This document shows positions 44,353 to 52,831 of a stretch of DNA of 64,000 nt, piece after piece; positions within the stretch are counted from its first letter, which is position 1, and every line of letters begins with the position of its first letter. Under the pieces are notes generated by a model that was not told the origin of the DNA, made no database searches, and saw nothing but the letters and a program-made list of their open reading frames with translations. This stretch comes from Azospirillum sp. TSO35-2. Its GTDB lineage: Bacteria > Pseudomonadota > Alphaproteobacteria > Azospirillales > Azospirillaceae. The stretch spans positions 830,749-894,748 of the forward strand of contig NZ_LGRA01000018.1 of NCBI RefSeq assembly GCF_003116095.1, in the 5' to 3' direction. The translations under genes were made by a program, and so were the position numbers.

Positions 44353-44802
44353 ATGACCGAAGTCCGCTTCTATCACCTGCAACGCCGCACGATGGAACAG
44401 GCGCTGCCCAAGATCCTGGAGAAGGTTCTGGAGCGGAACTGGCGGGCGGTCGTGCTGGCCGGGTCGCCGGAGCGGGTGGACGCGCTGAACCAGCATCTGT
44501 GGACCTACGACCCCGGCTCCTTCCTGCCGCACGGGGCGGCGCGCGACGGGTTCGCCGAGCGCCAGCCGGTCTGGCTGACCGACAGCGACGAGAACCCCAA
44601 CGGCGCCACCGTGCTGGTGACGGTGGACGGCTGCGTCAGCGACCGGATGGAGGGCTTCGATCTGGTCTGCGACCTGTTCGACGGCAACGACGACGAGGCG
44701 GTGATGGCCGCCCGCCAGCGCTGGAAGACCTGCAAGGCCGCCGGCCACGCGCTGACCTACTGGCAGCAGAACGAGCGTGGCGGCTGGGAGAAGCGGGCCT
44801 GA
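44353..44802 (+). CDS. holC: DNA polymerase III chi subunit
   Basis: The chi subunit links the clamp loader to single-strand-binding protein. The 149-residue protein shows the family's FYHLQRRTMEQALPKILEKVLERNW opening, LWTYDPGSFLPHG and the conserved DLVCDLFDGNDDEAV block. pepA-holC is a common proteobacterial pair. ATG 44353 starts 72 bp after pepA. Confidence 0.93.
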   Translation: MTEVRFYHLQRRTMEQALPKILEKVLERNWRAVVLAGSPERVDALNQHLWTYDPGSFLPHGAARDGFAERQPVWLTDSDENPNGATVLVTVDGCVSDRMEGFDLVCDLFDGNDDEAVMAARQRWKTCKAAGHALTYWQQNERGGWEKRA

Positions 44803-44890
44803 CCGTGCCGCACGCATTTCGTTTGCATTCGCGCCGGCCAAGGGCAAAGCTGTTGACCCGTACGGTCGGTTCGAAGGTGAACGCGCCCCG

Positions 44891-46108
44891 ATGAACAGGA
44901 GCCAGATCGACCCGGCCTTTGCCCGGCAGGTCAAGGATGCCGGCATCCTGATCGTGGACGACAACCCGTCCAACGTCGATCTCCTGCGCGAGATCCTGAG
45001 CCACGACGGCTACACCCGCGTGCTGGGTGAAACCGACCCGCGCAAGGTGCCGGGGCTGTGCGAATCCCAGAGATTCGACCTGCTGCTGATCGACATCCGC
45101 ATGCCGCACATGAGCGGGTTCGAGTTGATGGAGCGGCTGAAGCCGGTCTTCGGCGACGATTACGTGCCGGTCCTGGTGCTGACCGCCCAGACCGACCAGG
45201 ACACCCGGCGCAAGTCGCTGGAACTGGGCGCCAACGACTTCCTGACCAAGCCCTTCATCGCCTGGGAGCTGCTGCACCGTGTTCGCAACATGGTGGAGAT
45301 CCGCATGCTCTACCGCCGCGCCGCCGAGCAGAACCGCGAGCTGGAAGGGCGGGTGTCGGAGCGCACCGCCGAGCTGTCCGAGGCGCTGGAGGCGGTGTGC
45401 AAGGCCGACCGCGCCAAGCTGGACTTCCTGGCGGTGATGAGCCACGAGCTGCGCACGCCGCTGAACTCGATCATCGGTTTCGCCGACGTGCTGGCGGGGG
45501 AGGGGATGGGCAAGCTGGGCCACCCCGATTACCTGGAATACGTCAAGCTGATCGAGGACAGCGGCAAGTCGCTGCTGACCATGGTCAACAACATCCTGGA
45601 CTACACCCGCGGCTCCACCGGCGCGATCGAGCTGCAGGAAAGCGACGTGCAGATCCCGCAGCTTCTGACCGCCTGCGCCGACCTTCTGGCGCCGAAGGCG
45701 GTGGCGAAGCGGCTGGCGGTGACGGTCCACCCCTGTCCGACCTTCCGCATGCGCGTCGACCGCCGCCGCCTGCGCGAGATGGTGCTGAACCTGCTGGACA
45801 ACGCGGTGAAGTTCACCCAGCCCGATGGTCGTGTCACGCTGGCGGTGGAGGATCGCGACAACTTCGTCGGTCTCTGCGTGCGCGACGACGGCCCCGGCAT
45901 CCCGTCCGAGCTGATCGGCCGCATTTTCAACCCCTTCACCCAGGCCGAACGCTCGCTGATCCGCCAGCACGAAGGCGTCGGGCTGGGCCTGCCGATCGTC
46001 CGCCGCTTCGCCGAACTGCACGGCGGCGGGGTCGAACTGGACAGCGCGCCCGGCCGCGGGACCGCGGTGACGATCCTGCTGCCGAAGGAGCGGTTGCTGG
46101 AGGGGTGA
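44891..46108 (+). CDS. Receiver-histidine kinase hybrid, soluble
   Basis: This 405-residue protein starts with a receiver domain (17-135; ILIVDDNPSN, Asp in LLIDIRMPHMSG, Lys in LTKPF), a coiled linker (140-170), HisKA with SHELRTPLNSIIGF and HATPase_c with LNLLDNAVKF, DDGPGIPSEL and GVGLGLPIV. No membrane span. The receiver comes first, so another kinase probably controls this one, or it acts in a phosphorelay. I chose ATG 44891 with GAAGGTG about 12 nt upstream. It has no visible partner; holC is upstream and converging genes follow. Confidence 0.9.
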   Translation: MNRSQIDPAFARQVKDAGILIVDDNPSNVDLLREILSHDGYTRVLGETDPRKVPGLCESQRFDLLLIDIRMPHMSGFELMERLKPVFGDDYVPVLVLTAQTDQDTRRKSLELGANDFLTKPFIAWELLHRVRNMVEIRMLYRRAAEQNRELEGRVSERTAELSEALEAVCKADRAKLDFLAVMSHELRTPLNSIIGFADVLAGEGMGKLGHPDYLEYVKLIEDSGKSLLTMVNNILDYTRGSTGAIELQESDVQIPQLLTACADLLAPKAVAKRLAVTVHPCPTFRMRVDRRRLREMVLNLLDNAVKFTQPDGRVTLAVEDRDNFVGLCVRDDGPGIPSELIGRIFNPFTQAERSLIRQHEGVGLGLPIVRRFAELHGGGVELDSAPGRGTAVTILLPKERLLEG

Positions 46109-46114
46109 GGCCGC

Positions 46115-46206
46115 CGAGGGTAAGTTCCGACTTACGCTCGACGGCAAGGGGCGCGACGGCGGCCCCGCAGGCTCATGCCTGCGAAGGCAAGCGGCCGGAG
46201 GGCCGC
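46115..46206. other. Structured intergenic segment with three perfect tetraloop hairpins
   Basis: Three 6-bp stems with 4-nt loops: GTAAGT-TCCG-ACTTAC (46120-46135), GCAGGC-TCAT-GCCTGC (46167-46182) and GCGGCC-GGAG-GGCCGC (46191-46206). A competing long stem (GCGGCCC 46159-46165 with GGGCCGC 46200-46206) could enclose the middle hairpin. It lies between two converging genes. Either a structured RNA/terminator region or a repeat element. Confidence 0.5.
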
Positions 46207-46234
46207 GCCCGCCGATTGAGGGCGATTGATCACT

Positions 46235-47002
46235 TCAGTGAAACGTGAAGGTCTCCGGCGCCGCGCCGATCCGCGCCATCAGACCGCCGCCGGGGGGCAC
46301 CGGGCGCCACTGGTCGCGCTGGGCGTCGACCGGTTCCGACACCACGATCAGGCCGTTCTCGCCGCGCCGCCAATAGAGGCTGGGCGGCTTGTTGTCCGAC
46401 GCCCAGCGCACCGCCCACACCCGGTCGCCGTCGGTCCAGGTTGCGGTGAAGCGCAGCGGCGCGGCGATGCCCTGCGCCCGCATCTCGTCGTGGATGGTGT
46501 GCAGCACGCGCTGGAAGGCGCCGACCGAATCGCGCTCCAGCCCCTGGCCCAGCGCCGCCAGGAAGATCGCCTCGCTGTCGGTGGTGCCGGTGCGGGTGCC
46601 GTACAGCTCGTCGGGGATCATCGCCTCGACCTTGCGGCGCAGGCGGGGCCAGTCGCCGACCTGGCCGTTGTGCATGAACAGGAAGCGCCCGGCCTTGAAG
46701 GGGTGGCAGTTGGCCCGGCTGACCGCGGTGCCGGTCGCCGCCCGGACGTGGGCGAAGAACAGGTGCGAGCGGACATGGCTGCAGATCGATTGCAGGTTCT
46801 CGTCCGACCAGGCCGGGCGGATCTCGCAGTAGCGTCCCGGTTCGGTCCGCTCGCTGTACCAGCCGACGCCGAAGCCGTCGCCGTTGGTTTCCGTCTTCGC
46901 CTCGGCGGCGTGCATCGACTGTTCGATCAGGGAATGGCAGGGCGTGCAGACCAGCGTTTCCAGGAACACCGGCTCGCCGCAATAGGCAAGAAACCGACAC
47001 AT
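46235..47002 (-). CDS. Class II glutamine amidotransferase (YafJ/EgtC-like)
   Basis: This 255-residue Ntn-type amidase has its nucleophile at Cys2, freed by removal of the initiator Met (MCRFLAYCGEP). Further markers are NGDGFGVGWY, FAHVRAATG, NCHPFKAGRFLFMHNGQV and TDSEAIFLA, all near the ammonia-release site. Relatives include EgtC of ergothioneine synthesis and many uncharacterised amidases; without egtB or egtD nearby, the role stays open. ATG 47002 is set by the need for Cys at position 2; the frame continues upstream. Confidence 0.92.
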   Translation of the reverse strand: MCRFLAYCGEPVFLETLVCTPCHSLIEQSMHAAEAKTETNGDGFGVGWYSERTEPGRYCEIRPAWSDENLQSICSHVRSHLFFAHVRAATGTAVSRANCHPFKAGRFLFMHNGQVGDWPRLRRKVEAMIPDELYGTRTGTTDSEAIFLAALGQGLERDSVGAFQRVLHTIHDEMRAQGIAAPLRFTATWTDGDRVWAVRWASDNKPPSLYWRRGENGLIVVSEPVDAQRDQWRPVPPGGGLMARIGAAPETFTFH

Positions 47003-47167
47003 CGAACGACGCACCGTGGCAGCCGCGACAAGGACTGCGTCAATTTGACCAGAAGCCGCCGGTGAAACAAGGGGGAGCGGTCACCAAACCGTCACGCCGG
47101 CCGCCCGGTGTTGCATTTCCGCCCTTTCGGCCGTCCGCCGGCCGATTCTTGTCACCGGACCACGGGC

Positions 47168-48265
47168 TTACCAGACCACGCGGGGCATGGCGGCGACCCG
47201 CAGCGGGCCGACGAACAGGGCGCGGTCCTGCACCGTCACCGGGGCGGTGACCACCGGCTCGCCGTTCGGGCCGGTCGGACGGGCCAGCATGGTCAGCACG
47301 GTGCGGGCGATCGCCGCCTCGTTCGGGCGCATCAGCGGCTTCACGGCGTCGAGCACCGCCGGCGCGCCGCGCACCTCGGCGGTCAGCGCCGCCTGCGGCT
47401 GAAGCTGCGCGTCGAGCGCCAGCGTGCCGGACAGCACCGCGCCCAGCGGTCCCCAATCCAGCGCCAGCCGGTCGACCTCCACCGTTCCGCCGTCGCGGCT
47501 CCAGGCCGACAGGCTGGCCGGCTCCGGACGCGGCGGCGCGCCCATGACGCGCAGGGTCAGTTCGGCCCGCCGCACCTCGCGGCCCAGCGCCACCGGCGCG
47601 CCGTCGGGCAGGGTCAGGCCGTCGGCGCTCAGCGTCACCGTCAGGCCGGCGGTGCCGTGGCCATCCGGCGGCTGGCCCGGCTGCGTGGCGCCGACATCGA
47701 GCGCGGCGACCGGCATCGGCACCCCGGCGACCTGGGCGGTCAGGCCGGTGAAGCGCAGGGCCAGCCGCTCCAGCGTGCCCGACAGCCGCCACACCGCCTC
47801 GCCACGGCCACCGTCGGGGGCGACGAGATCGACCGGCGGTTGCCCGGCCTGGACCACCGACAGGCGCTGTTCGCCCTGGAAGGCAAGGGCGACGGTGGTG
47901 GGGTTCCAGGGCGGCGCCTCCGCCACCAGCCGGGTGCCCTGCCATTCGGCGCCGCGCGTCGCCATGTGTGGCCGTTCCAGCACCGCGCGCAGGGTGAGGG
48001 GGAAGCCGCCGACCGCCAGCCCGCCATGATCCACCACCGCGCCGTTGGCGCGCTGGTCGGCGATCCAGACGTTCAGCCCGTTTTCCACCGCCCGGGCCGC
48101 CTGCCACCACCAGACCGTGTAGGCCGCGACCGGCAGCAGCACCAGCAGGGCCATGAGCAGGCCGATCCGGCGCCCGGTGAGCCGGCGGCGCGGCCCTGGG
48201 CCGTCCGGGCCGGGGCGCGGGGAGGGGGGCGCGGAAGTGGTGGGGGAGGGTCGCATCGGTGGCAT
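47168..48265 (-). CDS. DUF2125 family protein
   Basis: This 365-residue protein has a basic Pro-rich N-terminus (1-32), one membrane helix (about 34-52) and a long beta-rich periplasmic part (WWWQAARAVENGLNVWIADQRANG... then repeated sheet-like segments), the pattern of DUF2125, an alphaproteobacterial family of unknown function. It is likely anchored in the inner membrane with the bulk in the periplasm. It is divergent from chaC and stands apart from the amidotransferase gene by 165 bp. Confidence 0.88.
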   Translation of the reverse strand: MPPMRPSPTTSAPPSPRPGPDGPGPRRRLTGRRIGLLMALLVLLPVAAYTVWWWQAARAVENGLNVWIADQRANGAVVDHGGLAVGGFPLTLRAVLERPHMATRGAEWQGTRLVAEAPPWNPTTVALAFQGEQRLSVVQAGQPPVDLVAPDGGRGEAVWRLSGTLERLALRFTGLTAQVAGVPMPVAALDVGATQPGQPPDGHGTAGLTVTLSADGLTLPDGAPVALGREVRRAELTLRVMGAPPRPEPASLSAWSRDGGTVEVDRLALDWGPLGAVLSGTLALDAQLQPQAALTAEVRGAPAVLDAVKPLMRPNEAAIARTVLTMLARPTGPNGEPVVTAPVTVQDRALFVGPLRVAAMPRVVW

Positions 48266-48349
48266 GTCCGTTCCGTGTCCGTGCCGTTATAGCGGGGTGG
48301 GAGGCCTCATGCTAGGTTTGGGCCGTCCGAACACCAGTCCATTGGGTCC

Positions 48350-48955
48350 ATGGCCCCCGATTTTCAGGCTCCGCCTCCCGTCTGGTCCGCCGACCTGACC
48401 GTCGTTCCCGGTACCGACCTGTGGGTGTTCGCCTACGGCTCGCTGATGTGGAACCCCGGCTTCCCGTTTGTCGAACGGCACGCCGCGACGCTGGCCGGCT
48501 ATCACCGCAGCTTCTGCGTCGCCTCCCATCGCTACCGCGGCACGCCCGACCGGCCGGGGCTGGTGCTGGGGCTCGACCGTGGCGGCTCCTGCCGGGGCAT
48601 CGTGTTCCGCGTGGCGTCGGCCGACGTGCCGTCCGCCCTGGATTACCTGTGGGACCGCGAAATGGACAGCCGGGTCTACGAGCCCAAGCTGCTGCGCGTC
48701 CGCCTGCGCGAGGGGCGGTCGGCGGAGGGGCTGGATTCGGTGCGGGCCTGCTGCTTCGTCGTCGATCGCGACCACCCGCAATACTGCCGCGGGCTGGATC
48801 AGGCTGCGGTCGTTTGTCGCATCGCCGGCTGCCGCGGCCAGCGCGGCCCCAACATCGATTACCTGGCGAACACCGTTTCACACCTTCAGGAGCTGGGGAT
48901 TTGCGACGAACGGTTGACGAAGTTGTATGATTTGGTTTGTCTCTATGCCGAATGA
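48350..48955 (+). CDS. chaC: Gamma-glutamylcyclotransferase, ChaC type
   Basis: ChaC enzymes break glutathione into 5-oxoproline and Cys-Gly. The 201-residue protein shows the substrate-binding FAYGSLMWNPGF (about 24-35), YRGTPDRPGLVLGLD, and the catalytic Glu in WDREMDSRVYEP. It ends with the conserved NIDYLANTVSHLQELGI. It is divergent from the DUF2125 gene and 181 bp before the chemoreceptor gene. Confidence 0.93.
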   Translation: MAPDFQAPPPVWSADLTVVPGTDLWVFAYGSLMWNPGFPFVERHAATLAGYHRSFCVASHRYRGTPDRPGLVLGLDRGGSCRGIVFRVASADVPSALDYLWDREMDSRVYEPKLLRVRLREGRSAEGLDSVRACCFVVDRDHPQYCRGLDQAAVVCRIAGCRGQRGPNIDYLANTVSHLQELGICDERLTKLYDLVCLYAE

Positions 48956-49078
48956 CCTAGATTTGAGCTTTCAAAGCGTTTTATTTGAAACGGATTGCGA
49001 CAATTTTTGAACTCCATGTTTGTTCCTTAAAATCCGCCGTTTTGCGCTATTACATTAGATATAGGTGATGCACCGGTT

Positions 49079-49107
49079 TTGACTCTGATCGGTTTGGCCC
49101 CTAGGGT
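49079..49107 (+). promoter_or_regulatory. Sigma-70-type promoter of the chemoreceptor gene
   Basis: TTGACT (49079-49084), a 17-bp spacer and TAGGGT (49102-49107). Start near 49114; GAGGGGG follows at about 49122, in place to be the Shine-Dalgarno for ATG 49137. The surrounding region is markedly A/T-rich. Confidence 0.6.
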
Positions 49108-49136
49108 TTTCTCGACGTACCGAGGGGGCTCTCCAA

Positions 49137-50816
49137 ATGCAAAACATCAGTATAAAAATAAAATTCGTCATTATCTCCATCGTGATGCTGTGCGCCATCG
49201 TCGGTGTCGGCGCGATTCTGCTGTCGGCCCTGCGTGACACGCAGGAGGAAGGAAGCCAGGAACGCGTCCAATCCGTTGTCGAATCCGCGGTTGGCATCAT
49301 CAAGGACTTCGAAGCCCGCGCCTCCAAGGGAGAGATGACTGTGGAACAGGCCCAGGCGGCGGCGCGGATCGTCGTGCGGGCCATGCGCTATTCCGGCGAG
49401 GAGTATGTGTTCGTCACCGATCTGGAAGGCCGGCTGGAAGTCCATGGCGGACAGCCCCAGTTCGAAGGCAGGAACATGGGCGGGGCCAAGGACCCCAACG
49501 GCGTCTACTATGCCCGCCTGCTGACCGAAGCGGCGCAGAAGGGCGGCGGCTATGTCCGCTATTCCTGGCCGAAGCCCGGCCAGACCGAACCCAGCCCGAA
49601 GGTCGCCTATGCGCAGTTGGCGCCGGGCTGGAAATGGGTGGTCGGTTCCGGTGTCTACATCGACAACATCGACGCCAATTTCCGCCGCCACGCGATCGAG
49701 GCCGGGCTGATCGGCGCCGGGCTCGGGCTGGCGGCGCTGCTGCTGGCCCTGTGGATCGCCCGGTCGATCACCCAGCCGCTGTCGCGCCTGACCGTGGTGA
49801 TGCGCCGGCTGGCCGACGACGACCTGGAGGTGGCGGTCACCGACACCGACCGGGGTGACGAGATTGGCCAGATGGCCAAAACCGTCGGCGTCTTCAAGGA
49901 ACGCGGCGTCGAGAACCGCCGGCTGCACCAAGCCCAGGAGGAGATGCAGGCGAAGGCCGAGGCGGAGCGGGTGGCGCTGCTGTCCACGCTGGCCGATGGG
50001 TTCGAACGGTCGATCGGCGAGGTGGTCCGTCTGGTGACGACCTCGGCGGGGACGATGCGGCAGACCGCCCAGTCGCTGACGGCGAGCGCCGCCACCGCGA
50101 CCGACCGCAGCTCCGCCGCCGCCCAGGCCGCGGAAGAGGCCGCGGTCAGCGTCAACACCGTCGCCGGCGCCACCGAGGAGCTGTCCAGCTCGATCGGCGA
50201 GATCGGCCGGCAGGTCAGCGCCTCCAACGACGTCGCCAACCAGGCGGTGGACGAGGCGGCGAAGACCAACGAGGTGATGAACGGGCTGGTCCGCGCCGCC
50301 AACGAGGTGGGCGAGGTGGTGAACCTCATCAACTCCATCGCCGGCCAGACCAACCTGCTGGCGCTGAACGCCACCATCGAGGCCGCAAGGGCGGGCGAGC
50401 ATGGCAAGGGGTTCGCCGTCGTTGCCAGCGAGGTCAAGGGGTTGGCCAACCAGACCGCCCGCGCCACCGAGGACATCCAGAGCAAGATCGCCGAAATCCA
50501 GCAGGCCACCAACGTGGCGGTGGTGGCGATCCGCGACATCGGCAGCGTCATCGGGCAGATGACCAGCATCTCCAGCGCCATCGCCGCCGCGGTGGAACAG
50601 CAGGGGGCGGCGACCCGCGACATCTCCGCCAACGTCCATCAGGCGGCGCAGGGCGCGCAAGCGGTCTCGACCAACGTGGCTGGCGCCAACAAGGCCTCCG
50701 CCGACGCCGGCGGCAAGGCCGAGGAGATGCTGGACGAGGCCGGCCGGCTGTCCAGCGTGGCCGACCGCCTGCGCGGCGAGGTCGACGGCTTCCTGGCCAG
50801 CATCCGCGCCGCCTAA
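49137..50816 (+). CDS. Methyl-accepting chemotaxis protein with single Cache domain
   Basis: This 559-residue chemoreceptor has membrane helix 1 (about 8-28), a periplasmic sCache_2-like domain (about 35-180; [26 protein letters not shown]), helix 2 (about 186-207), HAMP (208-260) and the signalling domain with the hairpin tip [33 protein letters not shown]. The C-terminus lacks a CheR-binding pentapeptide. The first 15 codons are A/T-rich, unlike the rest. sCache_2 domains often bind small organic acids; the ligand here is not determined. Convergent to a LysR gene only 7 bp away. Confidence 0.94.
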   Translation: MQNISIKIKFVIISIVMLCAIVGVGAILLSALRDTQEEGSQERVQSVVESAVGIIKDFEARASKGEMTVEQAQAAARIVVRAMRYSGEEYVFVTDLEGRLEVHGGQPQFEGRNMGGAKDPNGVYYARLLTEAAQKGGGYVRYSWPKPGQTEPSPKVAYAQLAPGWKWVVGSGVYIDNIDANFRRHAIEAGLIGAGLGLAALLLALWIARSITQPLSRLTVVMRRLADDDLEVAVTDTDRGDEIGQMAKTVGVFKERGVENRRLHQAQEEMQAKAEAERVALLSTLADGFERSIGEVVRLVTTSAGTMRQTAQSLTASAATATDRSSAAAQAAEEAAVSVNTVAGATEELSSSIGEIGRQVSASNDVANQAVDEAAKTNEVMNGLVRAANEVGEVVNLINSIAGQTNLLALNATIEAARAGEHGKGFAVVASEVKGLANQTARATEDIQSKIAEIQQATNVAVVAIRDIGSVIGQMTSISSAIAAAVEQQGAATRDISANVHQAAQGAQAVSTNVAGANKASADAGGKAEEMLDEAGRLSSVADRLRGEVDGFLASIRAA

Positions 50817-50823
50817 GGCGGGG

Positions 50824-51693
50824 TCAGTCCTCCAGCAGCGGCCGTTCGGCGGTGATGATCGCCACCAGCGCGTCCATCACCGCCCGCACCCGCGCCGACC
50901 GCCGCAGGTCGGGGTGGACCAGCAGCCACAGGTCCCGTGGTCGCGGCGGGGTCGCCTCCGCCGGCACCATGGTCAAAGCGGGATCGGACCGGCCGAGGAA
51001 ATGGGGGATCGCCGCGATGCCGATACCGGCCCGCGCCGCCGCGTGCAGGCTCATCAGGTCGTTGGCACGGAAGGCGACGGGCCGGTCGCCGGCCACCTGC
51101 CGCAGCCAATGCTGTTGCGGCACATGGCCCAGGCTCTCGTCATAGCCGATGAACTCCCAGTCCGCCGGCGCGTGGCCGTCCAGATAGTCCCGCGCGGCGT
51201 AGAGGCCGTAGCCCATTGCCCCGATCCGGCGGGCGATCAGCCCGTCATCCTCCGGCCGGCTCAGGCGCAGGGCGAGGTCGGCCTCGCGCCGGGTCAGGCT
51301 GACGGCGCGGATGTCGCCGATCAGCTCGACCACCAGTTTCGGCATGCTGCGGCGCAGGCGGGCCAGCCGGGGCGCCAGGAAATGGCTGGCGAGGGCCGGC
51401 GGCGCCGACAGCCGCACCGTGCCGGCCGGCTCCCCCGGCTGGCCGCGGGCGTGACGCTCCACCGCCAGAACGCCGTCCTCCACCCGGCGGGCGAGGTCGA
51501 CGAACTCCTCCCCCTCCGGCGTCGGGGCGTAGCCGCGCGGCAGCCGGTCGAACAGCCGGACGCCCAGGTCGCTTTCCAGCGCGGCGACCCGGCGGGCCAC
51601 GGTGGAATGGTCCACCCCCAGCGCCCGGGCGGTCGCCGACAGGCTGCCGCTGCGGGCCAGCGCCAGGAAGACGCGCAGATCGTCCCAGTTCAC
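50824..51693 (-). CDS. LysR family regulator, divergent from a quinone oxidoreductase
   Basis: This 289-residue regulator has an N-terminal winged helix (NWDDLRVFLALARSGSLSATARALG, FDRLPRGYAPTPEG) and a LysR effector domain. I chose GTG 51693 because GGGGAG stands 7-12 nt before it and the domain begins at once; an open frame reaches 51762. It is divergent from the oxidoreductase gene, with a 114-bp shared region that includes a GGCAA-TC-TTGCC palindrome, so it probably controls that gene. Confidence 0.9.
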   Translation of the reverse strand: MNWDDLRVFLALARSGSLSATARALGVDHSTVARRVAALESDLGVRLFDRLPRGYAPTPEGEEFVDLARRVEDGVLAVERHARGQPGEPAGTVRLSAPPALASHFLAPRLARLRRSMPKLVVELIGDIRAVSLTRREADLALRLSRPEDDGLIARRIGAMGYGLYAARDYLDGHAPADWEFIGYDESLGHVPQQHWLRQVAGDRPVAFRANDLMSLHAAARAGIGIAAIPHFLGRSDPALTMVPAEATPPRPRDLWLLVHPDLRRSARVRAVMDALVAIITAERPLLED

Positions 51694-51728
51694 GGCCGGC
51701 TCCCCTGTGCGAAAATCCCCAGATGATG

Positions 51729-51740
51729 GGCAATCTTGCC
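51729..51740. promoter_or_regulatory. Palindrome in the LysR/oxidoreductase promoter region
   Basis: GGCAA-TC-TTGCC, perfect arms, midway between the two divergent starts. A candidate LysR binding site. Confidence 0.45.
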
Positions 51741-51807
51741 GAATGTCCGGGCGCTGCGCCACAGCCTAACCTCCGGCGCATCGCAACGAGTGCCGGAGAC
51801 AGCCGAC

Positions 51808-52782
51808 ATGATCCGCAGCATCCAGATGACCCAGCCGGGCGGCGCCGAGGTCCTGACGCCCACGGCCGTCGCCGTGCCGCCGCCCGGACCGGGCGAGCTG
51901 CGCCTGCGCCACGCCGCGGCCGGCGTCAACTTCGTCGACGTCTACCACCGCAGCGGTCTGTACCCGCTGCCCGCCTATCCCGCCACGCTGGGTGTCGAGG
52001 GCGCCGGCGTGGTCGAGGCGGTCGGGCCGGGTGTCGAGTCCATCGCCGTCGGCGACCGCGTCGCCTGGGCCGGACTGCCGGCCGGCGGTTACGCCGAGGC
52101 GCGGCTGCTGGCCGCCGACCGCGCCGTCCGGCTGCCCGACGGGGTGGAACCGGTGGCCGCCGCCTCGCTGCTGTTGCGCGGCATCACCGCCCACATGCTG
52201 GTGAACCGGGTGTTCGCTGTCGGGCCGGGCAGCACGCTGCTGATCCACGCCGCCGCCGGCGGGCTGGGGCTGGTGCTGACCCAATGGGCCAAGAGCCTGG
52301 GCGCCACCGTGATCGGCACCGTCGGCAACGCCGACAAGGCGGCGGTCGCCCGCGCCCATGGGCTGGACCACGCCATCCTCTACCGCGAAACCGACTTCGT
52401 CGCCGCGACGCGGGACCTGACCGGCGGGCGCGGCGTCGATGCCGCGGTGGACGGCATCGGCGGCGACACGCTGCGCCGGACCTTCGACGCCGTGCGGCCG
52501 TTCGGCACGGTCGCCAGCGTCGGGCAGGCCGGCGGCCCGGTGTCCGCCATCGACATCGCCGAGATCGGCCCGCGCCGCTCGCTGTGCCTCGCCCGGCCCA
52601 GCGTGTTCGCCTACATGGCCGACCGCGACACCTACCGCGCCGCGGCGGCGGCGGTGCTGGACCGCGTCGCCGCCGGTCTCAGCGCCGGCCCGGTCACCAC
52701 CCTGCCGCTGGAGGCCGCCGCCGACGCCCACCGCGCGCTGGAGGGCCGTGGCACCAGCGGCGCCCTGGTGCTGGTGCCGTAA
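51808..52782 (+). CDS. NADPH:quinone oxidoreductase (zinc-independent MDR family)
   Basis: This 324-residue enzyme reduces quinones or related enones with NADPH. It has the GroES-like N-terminal domain (GVNFVDVYHRSGLYP; TLGVEGAGVVEAVGPGV) and the nucleotide-binding Rossmann domain with AAAGGLGLVLTQWAK, and lacks the zinc ligands of alcohol dehydrogenases. I chose ATG 51808 with GGAGAC 11-16 nt upstream. It is divergent from a LysR gene that probably regulates it. Confidence 0.92.
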   Translation: MIRSIQMTQPGGAEVLTPTAVAVPPPGPGELRLRHAAAGVNFVDVYHRSGLYPLPAYPATLGVEGAGVVEAVGPGVESIAVGDRVAWAGLPAGGYAEARLLAADRAVRLPDGVEPVAAASLLLRGITAHMLVNRVFAVGPGSTLLIHAAAGGLGLVLTQWAKSLGATVIGTVGNADKAAVARAHGLDHAILYRETDFVAATRDLTGGRGVDAAVDGIGGDTLRRTFDAVRPFGTVASVGQAGGPVSAIDIAEIGPRRSLCLARPSVFAYMADRDTYRAAAAAVLDRVAAGLSAGPVTTLPLEAAADAHRALEGRGTSGALVLVP

Positions 52783-52831
52783 AGCCGCATCGCGCTGGTG
52801 CCTTCGGGCACCGGCGCCCTATCTTGGAAGC

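Noticed and set aside
35236..49076. Identical 12-mer GTGATGCACCGG before the phytochrome gene and before the chemoreceptor gene
   Set aside because: A 12-bp match between two places in 64 kb is expected by chance many times over.
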